Source of the DNA: Protopterus annectens
Taxonomy: Eukaryota > Chordata > Ceratodontiformes > Protopteridae
NCBI RefSeq assembly: GCF_019279795.1
Contig: NC_056729.1
Location: 1,864,498,107 to 1,864,562,106, forward strand
Direction: 5' to 3'
DNA length: 64,000 nt
Part shown: positions 55,877-64,000 of the stretch, in pieces
How positions within the stretch are numbered: position 1 is the stretch's first letter
Layout of the letters: every line of letters begins with the position of its first letter
Made by a program: the position numbers and the translations under genes
Notes under the pieces: generated by a model
The model's database searches: none
Told to the model about the DNA's origin: nothing
Seen by the model: the letters and a program-made list of their open reading frames with translations, nothing else

Positions 55877-57046
55877 AAAGATGCAAAACAAGTTTGGGCT
55901 AAATTTTAACAGGAAACTACAGACCATTAAATTAAACAAAGTCAAGTGTTAGACAAAAATAGCCACCCAAGCAAAAGACAACCACAAAGCTTTCTGTAAC
56001 AGTGTTAGAGACCTCAAAAATTATACCCAGTACAGTGCAGAGCTAATAACTGACATTGCTTACTCAGACCCTGAAGACATAGCCAATCCACTACTGGATA
56101 AATTTGTCTCTATCTTCATGCCCTTTCTCCTTCTCTGTTCTTAAATCACATATCTACAGCTACAACCCCCCAAACAAAAAAATCTCTTTTGAACATGTCC
56201 ACTATCCAAGGCAGAGAATGCTACTTCTATAGGGAAAGATAACACACTTGGCTGCTTACTGACCAATGTAAAACACGACCTGTCAGATCTCCTCCAAAAG
56301 ATGCTCAGTACTGGCCCCCAAACAGGCTGTGCTCAAGGCAGCTGTCCTCTCCTTGCACAAAGGACTAGCATCAGTGGATAAGGGTAGTTATAGACCCATA
56401 GGTCTCACTAGCCACATCTGTAAGGCTATGGAAAGGATCACTATGGAACTTTATAAAATAAGAGCATGGGTAACATACAAACTCTCAACCCAAACCAATT
56501 TTGATTTGTCATGGGTAGATTTTGCTCTCCTGAACTTGCTTGACTTCAATAAGGCTACCAAAGCAATGGAGGAGGGCAGATCAGTACACATTGCATATCT
56601 AAACTTATCAAATGAGTTAAACAGCACCCCACACTCTGGTACAGTAAATAAACTATCCCAGCTAAATGCTAATCCCTGTGTAACTCACTAGGCAGAAAAT
56701 GGGCTCACAAACACAAGCCTGGAAATTAGGGTACGTGACCACATTCTCCAAAAGACCTGCCCCTAGTGCTGTACCCCAGGGTTTAGTCCTTTTCTTGGGC
56801 TACTATTGCTTAGCATTTACTTCTCACAGGTTAAAGCTAATTTTAAGAATTTATGGCTTACCAAGTTTGCAGGTGACTGTAAACCTGGTGCTGTTGTAAA
56901 CTTTCCATGAGGGCATTTGCCAAGCAAATACAGTCCATGATTTTAACACTAGCTCAATGCTATAAAATATAGCAACTTTTCAGCAAGCATGATGTTCCTT
57001 ATAACTGCCACTTGTACAACACACCCCTGAAAATTGATCCAGTTGT

Positions 57047-57351
57047 TTGGGGTGGCTGCAACGGTACAGCGGTTAATGCTGTCGCCTCACAGCAAGAGGT
57101 TCTCCAGTTCAATTCCTGGCTGAGGTGTGGAGTCTGTATGTTCTCCCTGTGGTCATGCGGGTTTCCTCCAGGTACTCCAGTTTCTTCCCAAAGACATGCA
57201 GTAGTTGGATTAGACACGCTAAATTGGCCGTAGGTGAAAGTGTATGCATGAGTGAGTGGTTTGAATGAATTACCGTAGCAGAGCTCAAGATGATTGTCAC
57301 TGTGCAAGTGACACCCCGACCCCATGTGGAAAAGGGTATGAGGATGGATGG
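57047..57351 (+). mobile_element. tRNA-derived SINE-like element
   Basis: The head carries A- and B-box-like segments (CAGCGGTTAATGCTGTCGCC and GTTCAATTCC). The body has TGTATGTTCTCCCTGTGGTC, CGGGTTTCCTCC and AAAGACATGCAGTAGTTGGA, a pattern familiar from repeats of many fishes. It ends in GGATGGATGG. It lies inside the old CR1. Only its last 60-70 bases remain in copy 1 (about 31402-31465 and 33253-33320). Confidence 0.75.
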
Positions 57352-57854
57352 AGTTGGGGACCTGGGAACCTATGTAGATAAACTGTCCTTTGATCACCAT
57401 GTGTCCACTATATTCAGTGCTCATCATTCTGATCCTTGACTACAAAGTCCTTAAGGTACGTTCCTGTCCAAATATTTGACAAACCTGGAATGACCATAGT
57501 GCTTTCTCACTAAGACTATAAAGGGTCTATACCAATGAAACTATAAAGACTGTTTAAAAATCTTGTTCCTCTTCTTGGTATCCATACAAGTTAGGGAGGG
57601 GCGATCTCTGCCTCTCACACAGAGCCTCAGCAGAGACACTGTCTGACCTACTGCACATTCTAAAGTCCAGTGGTGGATTAAATACGAAAAATCTCTCTCT
57701 CTCTTGCAATACAAATTAGTACCTAGCTAGCTGGAATTGCCACATGCGTAGAAGCACAAATGAGTGGAAAGGTCAGCCAACCATGCATCTGCCACAGCAG
57801 GGAATGGAGAGGGGTGGGGACAAATTGGGGAGGGGGGTGATGGCAGATTAAATG

Positions 57855-57965
57855 TTTCCTTTATTTAATTTGTTGGTTTGGTTTGGTTACCAGGAAAGTC
57901 CAACTGTGCACATGCCCTGTTTCAGTGGAGGCCCAGTGGGAAGCCCCAAACAGAACAAAGATTGG
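57855..57965 (-). mobile_element. L2-like LINE 3' end (copy 2)
   Basis: Counterpart of 33815-33930. A CR1 3' UTR fragment follows at about 57975-58065 (CTAGGCTTATTTAGGCTC, TAGCCTAGTACC). Confidence 0.6.
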
Positions 57966-58689
57966 TACAAATTAAATCTCTTGGGTGGCAAAAGCCAGGG
58001 TACCTTTTTGGCTAGGCTTATTTAGGCTCTACGGCCAACAGCCTAGTACCTACCTATGAAACTAAATAAATTATACAATACATAAGCCCATACAGTAGTG
58101 GCACATACAAGGATTACAAGATATAAATAAAGCTATTCAAGAATAAACAGAACAGTTGACTATACAATATATACTTGTTTCCCACCTTTCTAAGCTAGTA
58201 TAGTCCAGTTTTCAGGCTAGTGCTGAATTCAGGGCTGTGTTACAATTTGATGAGTTGCCCATACCTTACTTGGATAGAAGGAGGTTTCTCTGTTCACCTG
58301 TGAGAGAGGTAGCTTTGAGCAGTCATCTGTCCCTGGAGGAGTGGTTCCAGCCCAGAGGTTAGTAGTTTATAGGCCATTTTGGGCTAATTTCTATCTCTTT
58401 CACTTCCCTGCTGTAAAAACCGCGTTTGCATGGATTTGCACGTCCGGGCAGCGCCGGTTAGCTAGGGCTAAATTTATCCTGGCTCCACCAAGTCTCCTCT
58501 TCAGTTTTTCCCTTGAAAGTAGTCTAACTCTCAACCTAAGCACTCAAAAAGCACCCTACAGTCCACCACTTGCTCAGACCTAATAGCAAGCACTAATAAT
58601 TCCCCGACACTTGATTACCCAGCAGGGCAAGGCTCATTATTCACCCCTCACCAACCAAGCGACTAAACAGCTCACCCTACTATTCAGGC

Positions 58690-59632
58690 ATGACCAAAGG
58701 GCAATTTCAGGTATACTCTCCAGTCCAGCTGGTGAACCCGGGTATCCTGAGGAATGTTACAACCCTCTCCTCCTACCGCAAAACATTAACATATGCGAGA
58801 TATGCAATTATATAGATAAATTGGAGGCTAAGCTCTCTCCACCAAAGACTGGAACAGGAAGTCATGAGGTGAAGGTTAAAACTTGCACCACACCTCCAGC
58901 CTCACACAGACATACTAAACCAGCACTGGCAAAAAATGCACAAATACACGAAATCATACTCAGAGGCTCTAAATAAAAACCTGCAAAAGCATCACAGACC
59001 TCCAAAGCAGACGCCCAAAAAACCTGCACCTCCCATCACAAACCAGACAACACATAAAACACAAAATGAGTGTGCCGCAGAATCACAGCCCTTAAGGTGA
59101 AATTACATACCTAACACACTAGAAATAGGCAACTATATAGTCAGGCACACTGACGTCCCACTCACTAGGCTGGACAAGAAGGTTACTGTTAGCTGCCTGT
59201 CGGGAGCCAGAATCTGCCACATAAACACAAGCACTCAGGTCACTCCTGAACAAGTACAAATATGACTCTGTCATTGTTCATGTTGGTGTGAATGACTTGA
59301 GACGTACCTCCCTGGACTACATGGAAGAGCTCTCTGATCATGTAGCCCAGGCGGATATGACCCTGACCCTGAGTAGCATCCTGCCCTCACCAAGAATGAT
59401 ACCGCAGTATAAAGAAAAAATTATCACTTTCAACAATTGGCTAAGCTTCTGGTGTCATTCAAAGGGGATCCAGTGTCTGTCAGCCTGGGACGACATGCTC
59501 AACAGGCCTCAATGCTTTGCAAGAGACTGCTTGCACCTGTCACACCTAGGCTTTCGAATACTGGCCAAGGCCCTTGCTGCCCCCATAGTGCCTTTTTTAG
59601 GCAAGGCTCAAAAGTCAAACCCACCTCCGTAA
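58690..59632 (+). pseudogene. CR1 ORF1 (copy 2) with esterase domain
   Basis: The N-terminal MTKGQFQVYSPVQLVN is followed, after a frame change, by NINICEICNYIDKLEAKL, a Pro/Lys-rich linker, and the SGNH region. In the esterase region, IVRHTDVPLTRL and TVSCLSGARI are preserved although the Asp of GDS is altered in this copy, and the VHVGVND block is split by frame changes. The 59288-59632 frame has LTLSSILPSPRMIPQY, then CLHLSHLG, the His-containing block V (expected D-x-x-H, here C-L-H). So both the nucleophile region and the Asp of the triad appear lost. Confidence 0.65.
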
Positions 59633-59649
59633 ACAGCAAAAATAAAAAA

Positions 59650-62426
59650 ATGAGGGTTATGCTACTCAATGCCAGGAGTTTAAATCTCAAAATGCACGTG
59701 CTCGAAGCACTCCTCAGTATGGAGAATGTCGACATCTGTGCAGTAACTAAAACCTGGTTCAAGGCTCCACAGAGCACCCCAGCACTACTGGGCTACAACT
59801 CATACCACACATTTTGGCCACAGAACATGGACCGAAACACAAAACGCGGGGGTGCATCCATATTCATCAAGGATACCTACACCTCCAGGTTAGAGGCGCA
59901 GCATGATACCTCCGAGATCATCCATGTGCAACTAACATCAGGCAAATCTGCAATGCAAATTGTGGCCTGCAACAGATCACCCTCCATGACCCAGGACCAC
60001 CACTCTGCCTTTCTGGAGACACTGGAAAACATGAAGCTCCTACCAAACACCCTGATATTAGACAATTTCAATTATTCTACCGTTAACTGGGAAAACTACT
60101 CAAGTACAAACTCCCAGGTCCAGCGCTTCTTGGAATTTATCAACTCAAATGCCCTGGATCAGCTGGTAAACTCCCCTACCAGAGGTGAAAACATATTGGA
60201 CCTGGTCATCACCAACATGGGCGACAGGTGTTCCACAACAGAGGTCAGCCCGTCACTGGTTAGATCAGACCATAAACTAATCACTCTGGATGTCCACAAC
60301 ACACCACCACCTCCAACCAAGGAAACCACAGTGAAAAACTTTTCTATAGCAAACTTCACCTTACTTAAAGACAGAGGTGGTAAGTTTCACAGCCCCCCAC
60401 GCTAAAGGATAATGTCCAAGATGCAGGAACCTTTACAAATGCTCTCTATGAGCACCTACATGCAAAACCAAGACTCACTCCCCTAAGAGAAGGAAACCAG
60501 TCTGGTGGACCCCTGCCATAAACAGGCTATACAATAGAAGGAGGAAACTAGTTCAGAAAAAAAAGCAAATCCCAAGAAAGAAAGACATCCCTGATCAGTA
60601 TCAGTAAGAAACTAAGGTCCCTCATAACATCCTCCAAGGCTAACTTCAAAAGAAAAATAGCCAAGGATTTGAAAGATAACCACAAAGCCTTCTTAAGCTA
60701 TGTCAAGAATCTAAGTGGCAACTCGCAGATATGCTCTGAGCTAGTGCAAAATAGCACAAAATATACTGAACCCACTTGATATTGCCAACATCCTGACAGA
60801 TAGATTCAGTGCAAACTTCACCCTGCTCTTACCCCCACAAGGGCCCACAACAATACCGGAAAAGTGTAGTGTCCCGGAAATCAGACGCACAGGTGAAAAC
60901 AGCCCTTTCAAAAGCCAAAAGCACAGCATCAATGGGGCCAGATGGTGTCCCAGGCTGTGCCTTGTACGAACTACAGAACGAGCTAACCCCCCACTTAAAC
61001 ACACTGTTCAACCTCAGCCTCTCCACAGGCTACGTGCCCATAGAATGGTGCACAGCAACGGTTATTCCGCTCCACAAAGGAGGGGCCACAACTGACCCTA
61101 GTAACTATCGCCCTATAAGCCTGACTAGACTGGTCTGCAAGGCCATGGAGTGCATCATCAAGGAACTCATTAAAGACACTGGGAACCATCAAACACTTGA
61201 CCCGACCCAGTTTGGCTTTGTTAAGGGCAGATCATGCCTACCAAACCTGCTTGACTTCTTCGAGACAGTCATCAAGGCCATAGATGAGGGGAAGGTAGTT
61301 CACACAGCCTACCTTCACCTCGCCAAGGCTTTTGACACCATTCCCCACTCAGGAATTATAGAAAAACTCACCAGCCTGAACATAATCCCCTACGTCACGA
61401 GATGGTTTGCCAACTGGCTTACAGACAGAACTCACACGGTAAGAAAAGCGGGCTCCAGGTCCGACTGTAAACCAGTCACAAGTGGTGCCCCACAAGGCTC
61501 AGTCCTGGGACCGTTACTGTTCGACATACTTCTCAGATGTACAGGCAAACACAGGAGGACTATGGCTAACCAAGTTCGCCAATGACTACAAACTGGGAGC
61601 CATAACTGACTCTCCAGCTGACACGGACATTCTCCAAAAGGGCCTTACTGAGACGGACACCTAGTGTCAAAGTCATGGTCTCAAGCTAAATGCCAAAAAA
61701 TGCATAATCATCCCGTTTGGGAAAAACACAACACCCATGAATTACCACATAGGTGGCAGCCCCCTAAATACAGAAGAGGTAATAAGAGATCTGGGGACCC
61801 AGGTAGATAGTAATCTCTCCTTTGACAGTCATATTGCCAAAGTAGTTAGGAAATCCTTCTATGTAGCCCATCTAATTACTAAAGGGTTCGCATCTAGAAA
61901 TAAAGAGGTTATAGTACCCCTCTACTCGTCACTCATCAGACCCATCATAGAGTACAATGCCCGGTTTGGGTTGTACCTCACAAGACACTTCCAACAGCTG
62001 GAAAGATCACAAAAATACCTCACCAAGAGGATTACTAGTCTCAAACATATGTCCTATGCAGCCCGACTGGAAAATCTCCAGCTGTACTCAGTGGCATATC
62101 GCTTACTCAGAGGTGATCTCTGCCTGACTTACAAAGCCATGTCCAACTGAGAATTGATGGACATGCTCCACCTAAAGAAATCCAAGTCACTGCGAGCCAC
62201 GCGCTCTAGTGAGCTAAACCTCGCCACAACAATAAATAGAACATGCTGGAGGGATAGATTCCTGTCACAGAGACTCCCCATGCTTTGGAACAAAATTCCA
62301 AACTACATTAGGCAGAGCCCCTCACTAACACACTTCAAGAGAAGCCTTGACGAGTGGATGGGTAACAGAAAATACACCCCTGGGATCACTTCATTGGCTC
62401 TGCTTGACAAAGGCTCAGTTAATTAA
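59650..62426 (+). pseudogene. CR1 ORF2 (copy 2): endonuclease and RT
   Basis: It starts MRVMLLNARSLNLKMHVLE. The block equivalent to CAVTETWF reads CAVTKTWF, so the catalytic Glu is Lys. GGASIFIKDTYTSRL and SDHKLITLDV follow. Frame changes occur near 60370 and 60780. RT blocks are MGPDGVPGCALYE, VIPLHKGGATTDPSNYRPI, FGFVKGRSC, LAKAFDTIPHSGI and TSGAPQGSVLG. The catalytic FADD reads FAND. The C-terminal half is in 61737-62150 (VIRDLGTQVDSNLSFDSHI, KRITSLKHMSYAARL) and 62154-62426 (LPMLWNKIPNYIRQSPSLTH). Both enzymes are therefore inactive by catalytic mutation as well as frameshift. Confidence 0.85.
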
Positions 62427-62529
62427 TCAATGGGGTGGTGAAAGCTGACACACTCTGGCTAGGCTTATAAATGCACTCGGGCAGATAGCCTAGTACCACC
62501 CTATGAACTTATGAACCTAAAGAAGCATG

Positions 62530-64000
62530 GTGGGAAGTGGATATTTTTCTAAGTTTAGGTAGGTATGACTAAGAGAGAAGTAATCAGAGTAGGATGTAGT
62601 AATGAAGTTCAGAAAGAAAGAAGAAAGGATGAGGCACAGAGGAATAGACAGGGGATCTAGAGAGAGGGAGAGAGTAGAGGGGAGAAATTAGACGAGAAGG
62701 AGAGACTATTGTCACGCTGAGTAAAGAACAATGAGAAGGAAAGCCTATAAAGATGACAGGAAGGGGGTGAGGAATCAGCCAGGTGTAAGGCAGGAGCCGA
62801 CACAAGAATTAGGTGAGACTGAGGAGCAATTTGAACAGTAGATGATTTGTGTGTATGTTTTAGGGTACTGAGTTTCACATTCTGGCAACGTGGTTGGAGT
62901 AAAGAGAATCACCAGAAAAGTTATTAGCTTTCTTGACTTGTAAGAGGAATTTGTCAGAAGATCTAAGTAGTCTTATTAGACTGGAGTTGAAGTAGGTTGC
63001 GGAGTGCAGGACACCTGTCTGGGAGGTAAAGTATGACGTGGGCCTTAGTGAGTTGGGTGTAGGTAGGGAAATTGGGGCGTTCAAGCCAGTTTAGTTTGTG
63101 TAGGACAGTACAGTGATGGGATATAAGAGTAGAGATTAGGTGTGTCCTGGCAATAGATCGTCTTGTGGAGTTGGTGAAAAGGGTTTAACTCTGTAGACAG
63201 AGCCTAATTTAATGTGAACTTTTTTATAGCTAGGGTAATGTGCGTGTCAAATCTCACCTCATCAATTGTAACACCAAGAAGCTTAGTGTGAGAAACAGGT
63301 TCTATTTTTGTGTTACTAGAAGAATGTATCGTGAAGGGGGGGCATGAAGTCTGATGGCTTGTTGTGCGAGTAAATCATAAGTTTAGTTTCAGTGGGACTG
63401 AGGATTAGAGAGCTAAGACTCTACCTTTGTAAAGGATGTTTGGGTTATTTTCTGGAGTTTAGAAAGAGGGTTGGCTGCGCATACAAGTGCAGAGTCATCC
63501 GTGTATTGTATGGTAGTGGCCTGGTGGGTGGCAGTGTGAAGCTTGTTGGTGAAGATGGGAAATAGGAGAGGAGCTACAATGGATTCTTGTGGGATGCCTA
63601 CTGGGACTGGAAGTAGAGAAGAGTTTGTTCTGCCACTTTACAGCCTGCTGACACTCTGATAAGTGATTGTGAAACCATGTGGGGGCAGAGTGGCTTAGTT
63701 AAAGGGAAGAAAAATCATTGAGGAATTTTTGATGGGAGACTGTATCAAATGGTTTTGACATGTCTAGGAAAGTGGAGGAGACTAGATGGCCATTGCTTCT
63801 GAAATGGTTGATAGTCTGTGAAGCTTAAGAGGGCTTTAGTGGTACTGTGGTTGGGTCTAATGCTATGTTGGGTATTAGTTAAAAGGTTATTGGAAATTAA
63901 GGCATGAGTTGGGAATGGATACATTTCTCTAGAATTTTGGATGGAGGAGATAAGATGGTAGTAAGCTTATAAATGGAGAAGTCTGTAGAGGTACTGGCTT
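62530..64000 (-). mobile_element. L2/CR1-like LINE, 5' end outside window
   Basis: Minus-strand coding remnants occur in order: motif B GIPQESIVAPLLF and QYTDDSALV with a YxDD box (63610-63480), TKLLGVTIDEVRFDTHITLA (about 63290-63215), and a C-terminal part with NSLRPTSYF (63084-62875). The order and motifs are those of L2-like ORF2. The 3' end is near 62530, abutting the CR1 tail. Stops and frame changes are frequent. Confidence 0.7.

Larger units (their letters stand above)
52491..57715 (+). mobile_element. Old CR1-like LINE, decayed (copy C)
   Basis: Counterpart of 28350-31830 in copy 1. It keeps pieces lost there: PSAVPQGLVLF and LPSLQVTVNLVLL at 56757-56899 correspond to motif B and the region around FADD. 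It is interrupted by an RTE fragment (54625-55876) and a SINE (57047-57351). Confidence 0.7.
39427..61567 (+). repeat. Segmental duplication, copy 2
   Basis: Collinear with 16376-37368. It begins only 87 bases after the gap. Unlike copy 1, the CR1 at its right end continues to a natural 3' end at about 62515. Confidence 0.9.
58180..62515 (+). mobile_element. CR1-like LINE in copy 2, nearly full length
   Basis: It has a 5' region, ORF1 (58690-59632), ORF2 (59650-62426) and a 3' UTR ending CTTATGAACCTA at about 62515. It is the reference for the truncated CR1 copies elsewhere in the window. Many frameshifts make it inactive. The 5' boundary is approximate. Confidence 0.88.

Noticed and set aside
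1..64000. CRISPR arrays, bacterial operons, phage or plasmid genes
   Set aside because: No regularly spaced repeats with unique spacers and no prokaryotic gene organisation; all coding content is eukaryotic transposon.

Overview
This is a piece of a large, transposon-rich vertebrate genome. I see no host protein-coding exon, no rRNA or tRNA gene, no CRISPR array and no bacterial gene organisation. Almost everything recognisable is retrotransposon: two different Penelope-like elements (PLEs), at least three DIRS-type tyrosine-recombinase elements, several CR1-like LINEs with an esterase-type ORF1, L2-like LINE 3' ends, a decayed LINE with a restriction-like endonuclease (R2/R4-like), an RTE-like LINE, a tRNA-derived fish-type SINE and a hAT DNA transposon. 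This repertoire fits a lungfish, amphibian or non-teleost fish better than a bird or mammal. The species cannot be fixed from the sequence alone.

Layout. 1-2697 is the 3' part of a PLE with an open RT plus GIY-YIG frame, inserted in a CR1 LINE read on the minus strand (2698-6945) whose 5' region carries two 397-bp direct repeats. 7050-12700 is mostly unassigned; it holds a gag zinc-knuckle relic, a cluster of CRE-like repeats and a foldback region. 12711-15661 is a second, broken PLE. 15690-19665 is the R2/R4-like relic, interrupted by an L2 end and a hAT element.

The dominant structure is a direct duplication of about 21 kb. Copy 1 spans about 16376-37368 and copy 2 about 39427-61567, separated by DIRS fragments and a 500-N assembly gap (38840-39339). 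The copies look about 95-98% identical by eye (not computed) but carry different insertions, so each acts as the empty site for the other. Copy 1 alone has DIRS-A (22132-28349), a 1.84-kb tandem duplication (31861-33670), an L2 end (16534-17025) and a DIRS fragment at 37369. Copy 2 alone has DIRS-B (40634-46631), a CR1 fragment (47794-48897), a 432-bp palindromic PLE-like insert with a 15-bp target duplication (51443-51874), an RTE fragment (54625-55876) and a small insert in an AT repeat (39815-39915). The pair may be a true segmental duplication or two haplotypes placed in tandem by the assembler.

The DIRS elements are the best-resolved systems. Both families have terminal inverted repeats, an internal complementary region that joins the two ends, gag, RT/RNase H and tyrosine-recombinase regions on the minus strand. 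DIRS-A carries a CRE plus TATA module in both terminal repeats, facing inward. DIRS-B has an 18-bp dyad in its terminal repeats and a terminal segment missing from its internal complementary region. All full copies seen here are broken by frameshifts or stops. I do not claim a wholly new system; the most unusual items are these DIRS end structures, the palindromic PLE-like insert and the repeated CR1 5' region.
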